Assembly (NCBI GenBank): GCA_964036295.1
Contig: OZ038465.1
Coordinates: 23,470,870-23,534,869 of the forward strand
Reading direction: 5' to 3'
From: Plumapathes pennacea
Lineage: Eukaryota; Cnidaria; Anthozoa; Antipatharia; Myriopathidae
DNA: 64,000 bases
Part shown: piece by piece, positions 12,253 to 23,069 of the stretch
Layout: each line of letters begins with the position of its first letter
Numbering within the stretch: position 1 is the stretch's first letter
Notes under the pieces: generated by a model
Database searches by the model: none
Told to the model about the DNA's origin: nothing
The model's input: only the letters and a program-made list of their open reading frames with translations
Position numbers and translations under genes: made by a program

Positions 12253-12432
12253 AAATTTCCACTGGTTTGCCGTGGTGTGGACTCTTATTTACCACGATTT
12301 ACGTCATCACATGGTCAAAATGTTGTGGACTCACGAGGCGCTTCGCCGAGTGAGTCCGCAACTATTTTTGACCATGTGATGACGTAAATCGTGGTAATAA
12401 GAGTCCACACCACGGCAAACCAGTGGAAATTT
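12253..12432. repeat. 180-bp palindrome next to the Crypton gene
   Basis: The two halves are nearly perfect inverse complements: TTTGCCGTGGTGTGGACTC on the left and GAGTCCACACCACGGCAAA on the right. The loop region is CGAGGCGCTTCGCCGAG, itself a hairpin. The same loop occurs in the palindrome at 16.55-16.73 kb. It ends three bases before an inverted-repeat terminus at 12436. The arm motif GGACTCTTATTTACCACG recurs as GGACTCTCATTTACCACG at 14214-14231, at the other end of the Crypton unit. Confidence 0.9.
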
Positions 12433-12435
12433 GTT

Positions 12436-14276
12436 TTCTACCACAATAATTAGAAATATACAACAAAGTTTCGTTGTATTTCGTCGCAAAACGTGACAGA
12501 TAAAAAGAGCAAGCATTGTCTATAACTTTCTCGCAATCTGATTGGTTTATTTTTTGAAGTGCCTGAAATAGGCGTTTCTGATTGGTCATTACAACAATAG
12601 CTTGAAAACTAACTTGGCGAGTTCAAAAGTTCTCGAAACGTGCACAAATGTTCAAACAACATTGCCGTTATTTGGGGGCAGAATATACACATTAGCATTT
12701 GCAATAGTGCAGTCACGGAATAATCCACTCGGGAAGGACATAGCGCTGGTGTTTGAAGCACAAAGATGAACTGTGTTAGTTGAAGACGAACCCGAAGATG
12801 TCGCTGGAACAACTGCAGTTGAAGTCGGTGCTCGGCCAACTAGTGCATCGGAGAGGATGTTTGAGCAGTTCTTCAGTTGTTGAGCCGATGGTCTTGAGTT
12901 ATAGCTTGCAATACTCTGTTCGTTGGCGTGACCAGAGATCGACATTATGTGGCGAGAAGGCACTTCGGCGTTGGACCAAACTGTGATGGCCGTCGCTCTA
13001 ACACAGTGATTTGTGTAGATTTGTGAAAGGCCAGCGCCGAGCGAGATTTCTTTCATCATTTTCGACAGCGTGTTGACTCCCAGAGGGCTGTTGTCGTACC
13101 ACACTGGATCTGATTCATTGGCTTTTGGCTTGGGTCGCTGGAAAAAGGCTGGCTGGTTTGGGTTCAGCTTTTGCACATACTTCTGAAGACACCTGTAGGA
13201 GTCATCAATCTGACCCGTCGAGTAGAGCCGGGTCTGCTTTTCGTGGCTCGTTTTCTCAGATATTCCTCCCTGGTGGTTCTTGGTCTGGACATTGTGGGTC
13301 ATTTCGGCGTAATTCTGGCCGTCTGCGTCGGTTAGAAACCTGAAACTATCCCGGCGAAGTTGCCTTTGACCTTCACAGCCGCGCCGGCACCAGAACAGTG
13401 TAACGATAAACCACACACGACGAAGGAGACCCGCGGTATCACTGCAGCTTAAGAATGGGCTGTTTTTCAGCTTCTCGATATCCTCTGGTTGGATGACTGC
13501 CTTGTGTTGCACGTTTTCTTTACCTTGCCTGCGGTTGAGCTTGAGTTTGCACCCAAGCATTTTGTTGGACCGGGCGAACAAGGGATTCTTGGTGATTTTC
13601 ACCTCCCGGTTGTTGGCGGCGAGATATCTCTCAACTGCATTTCTGAAACCAAGCAGCGACGACCTGCCGTATTCTTCACCCTTCTTGGTCCTAGCCTCGG
13701 CGTAAAATCTCCGAAGAACATTGTCCATGTCTTCGTACCTCAATGTCAATAAGTTGCTGGGTAGCTCGCGGTCACGGCACCATTCTGCAATGTAAAAAAC
13801 AGCAGAACTTTGTAAGTACAGCTTTAAAAATATATTAACCACGACATATTTAATAAATATGTTTACCTTCGATTGTGTTGACTATCCACTTTGTATTCTT
13901 CTTTGTTCCCTTTGCCTCAGCGCTGCTAATTATCGCCGTCAGGTCCTCATCGGTTAACAATGCAAAGCGAGTGTTTTCCGACACTAATTTGTTAGTCTCG
14001 ACCAGGCTTTCGGTTTGGGTTTTCTCTGCCATCTCAGCGTGTTCAATTAATTCGTCATCCGTTGTGTCAAAGCTGTCGAAATCTGCTAAGACGTTTATAC
14101 CGAGTTCAAAAGTCGGGAAGCACTCAAAATTATCCACGTTAAAATTATTAAAAGGAAGCCTCTGAAACATGAATGCTGGCGACACGAATGTTGGCGTCAG
14201 CATCGTTGTCTGGACTCTCATTTACCACGGTAAATCGACCAATCAGAGAGCGAGAAACTAGTGTGTTGTGGTAGAA
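12436..14276 (-). mobile_element. Crypton-like element with inverted-repeat termini
   Basis: TTCTACCACAA at 12436-12446 is matched by its inverse TTGTGGTAGAA at 14266-14276. An inner pair also matches: TTTCTCGCAATCTGATTGGT near 12527 against the inverse of ACCAATCAGAGAGCGAGAAA near 14238. The element encloses the tyrosine recombinase gene. It sits inside a Penelope-like relic, which gives two independent edges close to these limits. Classical Cryptons are described as lacking terminal inverted repeats, so the boundaries are an inference. Confidence 0.55.
12652..14221 (-). CDS. Crypton-type tyrosine recombinase (DUF3504-like)
   Basis: Two exons, 14221-13867 and 13784-12652, join across an 82-base GT-AG intron. 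They total 1488 bases, giving 495 residues plus stop with no frame break. The N-terminal part has the LTDEDLTAIISSAEAKGTKK and WIVNTIE motifs typical of the Crypton/KCTD/ZMYM-type DNA-binding segment, followed by a core-binding helix region (SSLLGFRNAVERYL). The catalytic domain shows the tyrosine recombinase set: arginine in FWCRRGCEGQRQL (about residue 252), H-x-x-R in TNHCVRATA (about 378-381), H in SISGHANEQS (about 404) and the nucleophilic Y in IASYNSRP (about 413). The tail is Ser/Thr-rich. It would cut and rejoin DNA in the nucleus. The intact frame and full catalytic set suggest recent activity. The start is taken as the first in-frame ATG; a later Met (MFQRLPF) is possible. Confidence 0.85.
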
Positions 14277-14558
14277 TGATTGATCGATGAAACGTTCGCC
14301 TTTGTAAATGATTGTGTCCAGAAATGTTGAATTTTTTTCTGAGATTTCAGCCGAAAATTGTTTTTCTATGGACGCCATGTAAATGTTGACTAATGCAACT
14401 GTTATTTTTGTGTCTATAGCGGTTCTGTGAGTCTGTAGGTAAGTCTTCCCAATAAACTGAAATAAATTTTCCATTAAGACTAGTCTAAGCATCTCTCTGA
14501 GAAAATGGGACGGGATGGGAGGGTTGTTTTTGTAAAATTTCTCGTATGCATAACACAC
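14230..14558 (-). pseudogene. Penelope-like element relic, RT core fragment
   Basis: On the minus strand, AYEKFYKNNPPIPSHFLREM is followed by ENLFQFIGKTYLQTHRTAID and ALVNIYMASIEKQ, then FSAEISEKNSTFLDTIIYKG. This is the Penelope-like reverse transcriptase core. The piece that normally lies between the IEKQ and FSAEIS segments, including the catalytic FIDD-type motif, is missing, so the relic could not reverse transcribe. It stops being recognisable near 14280, where the Crypton-like element begins, and resumes at about 11110. Confidence 0.7.
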
Positions 14559-14564
14559 TGTAAC

Positions 14565-14672
14565 GGTAACGGTTCTCAGGTTCCCGGTTCCCCGTTCCCG
14601 GTTTCCAGGTTCCAGGTTCCCGTTCCCAATCCCCAGGTTTCCAGGTTCACAGCTTCCCGGTTCCAGGTCTTA
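14565..14672. repeat. GGTTCCCGG-type repeats, right member of inverted pair
   Basis: This pyrimidine-rich degenerate array (GGTTCCCGGTTCCCCGTTCC) is the inverse complement of the array at 10440-10625. The pair brackets the interrupted Penelope-like element. Such arrays may be part of the original element's ends. Confidence 0.75.
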
Positions 14673-14824
14673 AAAATAGCCGGACGGATTTTGGTGTGTA
14701 ACAGTTTTAAAGCAGCATATGTATGCCAAGGCTTTCAGGGTGAGTACAGTTTTTGACTGCGTCGGTGTGGTGAAACACGTCTGACAAATCGACCAAAGGC
14801 CGATGAGTAAAAACTGAACGCCGT

Positions 14825-15022
14825 TAACCCTTTCACTCCCAAGAATGATCAACTTTGTTTTTCTCATTCAGTTTCTCACCAGAAATATATCATATAGTAA
14901 GGAGAACTTGGCTTTTGATACCTTGCTCAGATGATAGCTGATTAAACTATCAATTATCACTACATCTCTCATACATTCTCCTCTTGAGAATCTGCATTTT
15001 AAACTTGGGAGTGAAAAGGTTA
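14825..15022. mobile_element. MITE, 'AACCCTTTCACTCCCAA' family, full copy
   Basis: It begins TTAACCCTTTCACTCCCAAG and ends CTTGGGAGTGAAAAGGTTAA, an inverted pair of about 20 bp with TTAA-like edges. The interior matches 640-865. The element is about 200 bp long and non-coding. Confidence 0.75.
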
Positions 15023-15029
15023 AGGCCCG

Positions 15030-16130
15030 TTTACATAGGCGAGTTTTTTCAAACCGCATGAGCAAACTACCTGCGCCAAGAAATTGCCGCGGTTTCGAAC
15101 CAGCTCGAATTTAGCGTACCCCCATATTAGCCTTCCACCCCCACCCCCACGGTTGGTTTGTTGCGAAAAACACGGCGGATGAACAGGCAAAATCAAAGAA
15201 AACCTTTCACTGCAAGCTGAACTGCTCACACAGAGTAATGAAACTAAAGTGAACACTGAAAACGAGGAATTTCTCATACGCCACTGCAAAGAGAAAGAAT
15301 CCACGGATTAATCCATTTCTCTCCATTAATCCATTTCTGTCTCCGGTTTTTGATATTTTGTTTGGTTCGGAAAATATTTAAAGTCAAAGTCGGGCGACGT
15401 GTTTGACGGGGAACTTTTTTACGGCAAGTGAAATAACTCGGGTTCTAAAGCGAAAACAAAAAATCGGAGACATGCTTTGTATGTTAACATATCGGTCTAT
15501 ACTTGTACAAAATTTCAACCCAATCAGTTAAAACCCGCTTGCACTGGAACTTCATGAGAAACCTACAGATGCAGAGAAAATCGCAAATGAAGATTTCCCG
15601 GCGCCCCGACGGTGTTTGTTGACATAAGCAGCTAATCTGTCAGCCAGATGTCACTTTGATTCGCTTTGATGTAAAGCAGCGTCGTGTAATCTAGCCCAAG
15701 ACGTCTTGTTTCGGCGTTTTTTTCGCTCAACAAACAGTGATTTTCTTCGTGGTTTCGCTATGCGGAGTCACACACACAGTACTTGTGTTTTGCCAGATTT
15801 CACGTGATATGTAGGTGTTGCATGAGACGCATGAGTTGACGAGTGATGACAGGTCGCGACGGGCTTTTTTGATCGAAATTTTCGTTAGAACCAATTTCTT
15901 GCAGAATAAAACAGAAAATCGAAAAAGGACAACGAATTCGGGCAGATCACAGACAGATCACAATAAAGAACAAAAAATTTTGGAAAAAATTTCACCGGAG
16001 CGTCTCCTGATACCTTAAATAAAAGGGTACCCCCCACGGGGATTATTTTTGATATTAAATACAAAATGGTGGAATGAAGAAAGCATGAAGAAGTTTCTCG
16101 CTTTTCTCAGCACAAACAAAACTGTAAGCT
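15030..16130. other. Stretch without a recognised gene
   Basis: The start (AAGGCCCGTTTACATAGGCG) resembles the ends of other 'GTTTACAT' elements in the window, so a hAT-like MITE fragment is possible. After that I see no gene, array or RNA. Confidence 0.3.
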
Positions 16131-16157
16131 ATATAAACGGTGTTACACAGCAATTTA

Positions 16158-16545
16158 TATATATATATATATATTTTTTTTTTATTATATAGACACGAGT
16201 GTTTTACTGGAAAATATACCGTGCGTAAAATCCATACGAAACTACATCCGGGACCCGAGTGGCGTATTTTCCATATCCTCACTAGTGAGGATATCGTTGG
16301 CATCATTTCCCGCTTTTGCACGGTTGTTTGTGCAATTTCTCGTAAAACACTCGTGTCTAATATAATAAAAAGAAAATTACACGGCAGCTTGAAGATATGG
16401 ATTTTATCTTCTCGTGGTAAAAACAAAATTTTACTCACTCGCGAAGCGCTCGTTCGTAAAATATTGTTTTTACCACTCGAAAATAAATTTCATATCTTCG
16501 CGCCGCCGTGTAATATCCTATATATATATATATATATATATATTT
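16158..16545. repeat. Dispersed inverted-repeat element, copy 1 (with TA runs)
   Basis: This block contains the hairpin CCTCACTAGTGAGG, the inverse pair GAGTGTTTTACTGG / CGTAAAACACTCGTG, and AAATATTGTTTTTACCACTC near its right end. It is flanked by TA microsatellites on both sides (16158-16172 and 16522-16541). A second copy lies at 18425-18790. It is non-coding and MITE-like. Confidence 0.75.
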
Positions 16546-16732
16546 AACAAATTGACGTCAGTTTTTTATGTGTCTGTCCTCTTATTGATCATGAAACGCG
16601 TCATAGCATTGTCAAAAAGTTGTGGATCCACGAGGCGCTTCGCCGAGTGGATCCGCAACTTTTTGACAATGTTATGACGCGTTTCATGATCAATAAGAGG
16701 ACAGACACATAAAAAACTGACGTCAATTTGTT
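16546..16732. repeat. 187-bp palindrome, same loop as 12.25-kb palindrome
   Basis: The left arm ATGTGTCTGTCCTCTTATTG and right arm CAATAAGAGGACAGACACAT are exact inverses, with a long matching stem either side. The loop CGAGGCGCTTCGCCGAG is identical to the one at 12.34 kb. A half copy (right arm only) is at 39280-39377. Confidence 0.9.
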
Positions 16733-17204
16733 TTTTACAATAACAAAACTCAAGCGACGACGCGGGGAAAACACGCAAGAAAACTGGATTTTGTTCGATT
16801 TGACCGAAATGTTGTCAACAACTTTTCCCGCTTTCTAATTGGTCGAGGTCGAAATTCAAGACATTTCATTGGCCAAAAAGTGACAGCTTGACGTGAGCAT
16901 TTCGCGTGTGCAAAATAAAATTTTGTCAAAGAAGTTGGAAAGAAATGAAACTAAACGCTTTTCTGCTGCGGTTTTCTCGACAATTTCAAGACAAAGCTCA
17001 AGGAAATTCGCCTCTGAACACTTCTGGTCCTCTACTTCAAATGCCAAATGTCGCTTTTGCAAGAACTGAGGTAAATTTGAAACTGAATTCACCTTCTTCG
17101 TCCAAATCACTGTCGTCAGCACTCGATTTTATGTGTCTGTCCTCTTATTGATAATGAAAATTAGCCAATCACAAAGCGAGAAACTGACGTGTTATTGTAA
17201 AAAA
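16731..17204. mobile_element. Non-autonomous relative of the Crypton-like element
   Basis: TTTTTTACAATAAC at 16731 is matched by the inverse GTTATTGTAAAAAA at 17191-17204. The right end (CCAATCACAAAGCGAGAAAC) parallels the Crypton element's right end (CCAATCAGAGAGCGAGAAAC). As in that element, a long palindrome abuts the left end, and its arm sequence (GTGTCTGTCCTCTTATTGAT) reappears just inside the right end at about 17134. It is only 474 bp long, with no recombinase gene. Confidence 0.5.
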
Positions 17205-17216
17205 ATATATATATAT

Positions 17217-17484
17217 ACAGTCAATACCGAAAAGGTTGTCCAGTCTAAATATACAAATATGCAAATATATCTGTCACGTGACCACCTAAAACTATCGAGT
17301 TTTTAACTGGACATGCTCCAAATGCTATTGGTTTTTTCATTCGGATGACTAGCAACCATAAAATTATATAAACATGCTGACTTAATTTATTTCTTTGTAC
17401 TTATACGGTGTTTCTCAGTGGTCACGTGATAGATATAATTGCCTAAATATATATTTCAACTGGACAATCTTTTCGGGATTGACT
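17217..17484. mobile_element. MITE, mariner-like ends, 268 bp
   Basis: The left end ACAGTCAATACCGAAAAGG and the right end CTTTTCGGGATTGACT are inverted, and both ends sit in TA repeats, consistent with TA target duplication. GTCACGTGACCAC and GGTCACGTGAT inside are further inverse partners. It is non-coding. Confidence 0.7.
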
Positions 17485-17500
17485 ATATATATATATATAT

Positions 17501-18425
17501 ATGACCCATCAAATATTTCCCCCCGCGCGTGATTGGTAGAATCGTGACACGTGATCGAATAACGTCCACTCGTGAGCGGACGTTATCAGCGAATAACCCC
17601 CGTCTGGCAAACTAACGCTGTTTATTGACAATATCCGAACACAGTTCTATTTATTTAGTCACAAAATCATTACAAGACGACTACTGAGGAGGAAATCAAT
17701 TTATTGGTCGAAAATGCAGTTCCAGAAAGCACTAAAAAGCTTCACAGTTTCCGCGCCGTTATTTGCACTGCGAGAAGAAATATTTGAAGGATAATAGAGA
17801 CAATAAACTACTTTTGGCTTCGGAAATATGCACAGATAATTGTCCTTGGGCATTATCTGTTCCTCCAACTGTTTGCTTCTCGGAACAGATAATATCCTCG
17901 GACAATTATCCGTGCATATTTCCTCGCCAAAAGTAGTTTATTGTTTATTTATGACCCATCAAATATTTTTCCCCGCGTGTGATTGGTAGAATCGTGACAC
18001 GTGACCGAATAACGTCCGCTCGTGAGCGGACGTTATCAGCGAATAACCCCCGCCTGGCGAACTAACGCTGTTTATAGACAATATCCGAACACTGTTCTAT
18101 TTATTTAGTCACAAAAATCATTACAAGACGACTACTGAGGAGGACATTAATTTATTGGTCGAAAATGCAGTTCCAGAAAGCACTAAAAAGCTTCACAGTT
18201 TCCGCGCCGTTATTTGCGCTGCGAGAGGAAATATTTGAAGGATAATAAAGACAATAAACTACTTTTGGCTTCGAAAATATGCACGGATAATTGTCCTTGG
18301 ACATTATCTGTTCCGAGAAGCTCACAGTTGCCCTCGAGCTTCGCTCTCGGGCAACTGTTCGCTTCTCGGAACAGATAATATCCTCGGACAATTATCCGTG
18401 CATATTTCCTCGCCAAAAGTAGTTT
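17501..18425. repeat. Two tandem copies of a 450-bp inverted-repeat element
   Basis: ATGACCCATCAAATATTT begins units at 17501 and 17950. Each unit carries the CGCTCGTGAGCG palindrome around 17560-17585 and 18015-18035. Each ends in a hairpin of AAACTACTTTTGGC and CAAAAGTAGTTTA with AATTATCCGTGCATATTTCC inside. The hairpin tip differs: the second copy has an added GCCCTCGAGCTTCGCTCTCGGGC stem. A third copy in inverse orientation is at 21984-22453. It is non-coding. Confidence 0.85.
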
Positions 18426-18785
18426 ATTGTTTATATATTTATTATATAGAAACGAGTGTTTTTCTGGAAAATATACCGTGCGTAAAATCCATACGAAACT
18501 ACATCCGGGACCCGAGTGGCGTAATTTCCATATCCTCACTAGTGAGGATATCGTTGGCATCATTTCTCGCTTTTGCACGGTTGTTTGTGCAATTTCTCGT
18601 AAAACACTCGTGTCTAATATAATAAAAAGAAAATTACACGGCGGTTTTAAGATATGGATTTTATTTTCTCTTGGTAAAAACAATATTTTACTCGCGAAGC
18701 GCTCGTTCGTAAAATATTGTTTTTACCACTCAAAAATAAAATTCATATCTTCGCGCCGTCGTGTATCCTATATACATATATATAT
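18425..18785. repeat. Dispersed inverted-repeat element, copy 2
   Basis: This is a close copy of 16158-16545 with the same internal hairpins (CCTCACTAGTGAGG) and the same TA-rich end. It joins directly to the 450-bp element on its left. Confidence 0.75.
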
Positions 18786-18788
18786 ATA

Positions 18789-19295
18789 TAAGGGAAAAAA
18801 CCAAAGAGACCACGCTTTCATCCCTACAAGCCTGTTTCGTGATGAAATGAACTCACTCTTCAGGGGATTTAATAGAAAGAATGCTCTCTACCATCACATT
18901 TATACTATAAATTTACATATTTGGCGGCGGTAAATTTGATTGTATTGTTCAGGTGTTACGTAGTAATGGCGTATTCTTTCATCTAGCTCGCCTTATAACA
19001 GCTCAAGTAAAAGATGTAACCTCTGCCTGAAAGAAAAATTTCTAATAATCTGCCGACCTGAATTATCATCGCTTAACAAACGTAATGAACTTGTATCTTC
19101 ATGCCGCCATAGAAACAAAGCATTACTACGTAACACCTGAACAATACATTCAAATTTACCGCGCCAAATATGTAAATCTATAGTATAAATGTGATGGTCG
19201 AGAGCATTCTTTCTATTAAATCCCCTGAAGAGTGAGTTCATCACGAAACAGGCTTGTAGGGATGAAAGCGTAGTCTCTTTGGTTTTTTCCCTTAT
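18789..19295. mobile_element. Long-TIR MITE, about 180-bp inverted arms
   Basis: The arms 18789-18969 and 19118-19295 are inverse copies with few differences (outer end AAGGGAAAAAACCAAAGAG; inner end near the inverse pair CGTAGTAATG / CATTACTACG). The element is about 507 bp and flanked by TA runs. The internal 150 bp has no gene. Open frames in the arms are mirror images and not real genes. Confidence 0.85.
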
Positions 19296-19299
19296 ATAC

Positions 19300-19355
19300 A
19301 AAGCTCTACTTTTATGTATCGAGCACTATAATACCACGGGAAAATCGGAACACAG

Positions 19356-19392
<37 letters not shown>

Positions 19393-21560
19393 GAAACTCA
19401 CTCTTAACAAAAGGTCTTATGACGTATCTACTGCCACGCCCATAACAATGGCTCACTCAGAATCATCGCGTTTTTCGCACTTTTTCTTCTCGCGCTCGTT
19501 TCTCGTTTAAAAATCCATCGATGCACCTCCGGATTTGAAAAATGTAATCTTCATGCTTTCCAAGTATATATTTTTTGGCCCTTATAACAACATTTTAGCT
19601 GCGGGTTTTTTAGGTTGTTTTCGATCAGTTGGACGAAATTAACAAGGCATTTTGGCGTTTTGAGACGACTGGCCGCAAACATTGGGTTCTAGTTCTTCTG
19701 CGCAAGCGTGTATCTCAGATGCACCAACGGATTGCGAAAGACGGTTAAATTCCCCGCATTTTGGTATATAAAACTTGCACATTCGGTAAAATTTAGGTGC
19801 GGGAAAACGACATTCAAATCTCCAGATGTGCTCGATGTTGAGATAGCGGCCAGCGTCGTGTACGGTGCAGCTGAAGAGGATTTATCAAGGTTCGGAAGGC
19901 CCCTTTGGAGCACAACTTTGGTCACTTGGCTACAAAATAAGCAAGTAAATGAATTTCGTATTCCTGTTTTGTGATTCGGAGGGTCTCGAACGATAACAGT
20001 AACTTTCTAATACGGTATTTATACGCCGAAAATGCTCTCGCCGGCATATTTCGCGGGGAACCATTATAGCTTTGATTTCTCAGATGTATAGTTTTGTAAA
20101 GCACATGAAATATGAAAATGGCTGGTTCATTAAAAAAATAGAAAACTCGTTCCTCTTTGTATTTTGTGTGAAAAGGGCTCTAAATAAACACATATAAAGC
20201 TGTCTCGATGGGAATATTTTTAGAATGAGGCATATATCACAAATCAGAAGATTGAGTGTATTTGCATGGTTTGAACCAGAGTTTGAACAGCATGTAGATT
20301 GTGGTTGTCTGGGTAAGAGTAGTCTTCAGGAAAATTGTCACTCGGACAATCACAACCCACATTTTAGTGTATTTCTTGTCATATATTCCAGTCAAAAATT
20401 GATATAGCTCTGTATATCAACAACTGTGTACACTTTGAACTTAAGCTTAGAATGTACATATACTTCCAACTAGTGAATACACTAATACTAAAAGATTGAA
20501 GTGCAGGTGCAGTGCTATACTAATAAATTGTACATACTAAAAAAATTATATCTTAGTTAATATAGTATTAATTATGGTGCAGGTGATATTAAAAAACTTA
20601 AAGTTAAAATACTGATGTTTTAGCCAACAGTTAAAATCTCAGAGTGCATATTTCAGTGCAGATTTCAGGTAGTAGTTAAAATGGAATGACTTTGTGCATA
20701 TCAATTTATCCTCAAAATACCGTTGGCTGAGATAAATAGTTTAGAAGCACACTTTAGACCTATAAATTATAATGAAGTTAATTGTCTTCTAACAGGTTTT
20801 TGTAAACAGGAAATTTAGTTTCTTGAAGCAGCAGCTGACAAATGGGTAAACTGTATATCTGTCAATAGTTTCCACTTTTTTATGTGCAAAGCATTTAATC
20901 TCTGGCCACATTATAGAATAGGATGGCACATGGAAGCCATGTGCAATGTGAAACATTGGAGGATGTGCTACATTTCTGTTTTCAAACAGCTTGCACTGAT
21001 TTATTGTTATTCAAGTTAAAACATTGGAAGGAGGGGAAAATAGGTAGAATAAATCAGGTGTCTTACATTTGTGTGGACAGTTTGCGAGCCAGCGTGAAAA
21101 GCATTCTTAAAATATAAACTCCTTGTAAAATTCAGAGAGGAAACATGATCAGTATAAATGCAGATAACAGCCATGCATGTCATGTTTGAATCTACATGGC
21201 GTCGTAGGCCACAGCTTTATTTTAGTTTCACGGGAAGTCTGACCAAAGAATCATATTGCTTGATCATTAAACGGCCCCCTGCTCAGGACAAACATTTTTG
21301 CACGCGCTGGAACGGGAAACACTGAAGAGCCTCCACATCGAACCGCCACCAATCATCGAATTTCGAAGTTCAGTCTTTATAGTGGAACTCCAACTGCTGG
21401 CGAAGCTTGTCGACATAAATTACTTCAATCTCACAAGGTTTTCTGATATTTTTATCCGATTTTGTCTTCTGAACAAACCAATTCGGTTATTCAGTCCTCT
21501 TGAATCTATCCGCCATTTTGAAATCTATCGTAGCCGCTTTCGGCCGCGTGAGATTGGGAC
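19300..21560. other. Stretch without a recognised gene; possible 3' NUF2-like region
   Basis: A TA microsatellite lies at 19360-19386. The remainder is AT-rich with short open frames only. The missing C-terminal exons of the NUF2-like gene (minus strand) might lie here or further left, but I could not identify them. The forward frame 21298-21570 (90 codons) has no known domain. Confidence 0.3.
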
Positions 21561-21604
21561 TAGAAAATAACAAATGTTCCCATTTGTATGGGAAGAGTTT
21601 GATA

Positions 21605-21970
<366 letters not shown>

Positions 21971-21983
21971 ATATATAAACATT

Positions 21984-22453
21984 AAACTACTTTTGGCGAG
22001 GAAATATGCACGGATAATTGTCCGAGGATATTATCTGTTCCGAGAAGCGAACAGTTGCCCGAGAGCGAAGCTCGAGGGCAACTGGAGGAACAGATAATGC
22101 CCAAGGACAATTATCTGTGCATATTTCCGAAGCCAAGAGTAGTTTATTGTCTTTATTATCCTTCAAATATTTCCTCTCGCAACACAAGTAATGGCGCGGG
22201 GACTGTGAAGCTTTTTGGTGCTTTCTGGAACTGCTTTTTCGACCAATAAATTGATATCCTCCTCGGTAGTCCATCTCGTAATGGGTTTTTGTGATTGATA
22301 TATAAAACTGTGTTCGGATATTGTCTATAAACAGCGTTTGTTCGCCAGGCGGGGGTTATTCGCTGATAACGTCCGCTCGTGAGCGGACGTTATTCGGTCA
22401 TGTGTCACGATTCCACCAATCACGCGCAGGGGGAAATATTTGATGGGTCATAA
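21984..22453. repeat. 450-bp inverted-repeat element, inverse copy
   Basis: This is the same element as the tandem pair at 17.5-18.43 kb, in the opposite orientation: it starts with the CAAAAGTAGTTTA-type hairpin side and ends AAATATTTGATGGGTCAT. It retains the CGCTCGTGAGCG palindrome. Confidence 0.85.
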
Positions 22454-22469
22454 ATTTATATAACAGATA

Positions 22470-22930
22470 ATAAGCAAGTACATAAATATAAGATAAACAT
22501 ATTTAAGTCGCACTCCTATATACACAGATAATAACAAAAGAAAAGGTTCTAGATCTAAAAGCCAAAAATAACATGTTATAGAGAAAACCATTGTTATAAA
22601 TAGTCCAATAGGGCGCGTTTAAAAGAAGCCAAACTTGCTACAGACATACTAAATTTGGAAGTGAGTTCCAGTCCGCAATTTGACGGTTGATAAAGAAAAT
22701 TTTAAAATAGTTGGTACGAAAGGCCTTAGGTCGGATTCTGTATTTCTGATTGCCACGTATACGTGAAGAACCTATCAGATCAAAACACTTGTCTGGGTTA
22801 ATATGTCACAGTATCCGAAAATTATTTTATACATTTCAATTAGGCAGAGGCATTTGCGCCTCAGTTCGAGAAAGATCCATTTGGTCTCATTCAGTCTCTC
22901 CTCGTGTTCGGGGATGTTGTGCCAACTGGT
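22470..22930 (-). pseudogene. LINE (non-LTR retrotransposon) ORF2 3' end, decayed
   Basis: On the minus strand, ERLNETKWIFLELRRKCLCL is followed by IEMYKIIFGYCDIL. After a frame change comes IRGNQKYRIRPKAFRTNYFK, then FINRQIADWNSLPN. This is the usual C-terminal tail of CR1/L2/RTE-like reverse transcriptase proteins (RRR.LCL.E.YKI.FG ... NxLP). Stops and at least one frameshift are present. It lies within the NUF2-like transcription unit, on the same strand. Confidence 0.6.
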
Positions 22931-23000
22931 TGCGTTCGTTTGTACAGGCCTTAAAGCTTCTTACTGTACCCAGTGTTGTCTACTTGTGACTGGTTCTTAC

Positions 23001-23069
23001 CTTTTGCATGATACTCTGTCTTTGCTCTTCAATCTGATGGATAAGTTCGTGAGTTTCCTGCATTTTCTT
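23001..23069 (-). CDS. NUF2: NUF2-like exon, distal coiled coil
   Basis: A 69-base, phase 0-0 exon preceded by GGTTCAG and followed by GTAAGA. It encodes 23 residues beginning KKMQETHELIHQIEEQ and ending SIMQK, a hydrophobic heptad pattern. No further downstream exon was found to the left, so the stop codon is unknown. Confidence 0.65.

Noticed and set aside
18993-19301. 102-codon open frame
   Set aside because: Lies in the inverted arms of a MITE and has a mirror-image frame in the other arm.
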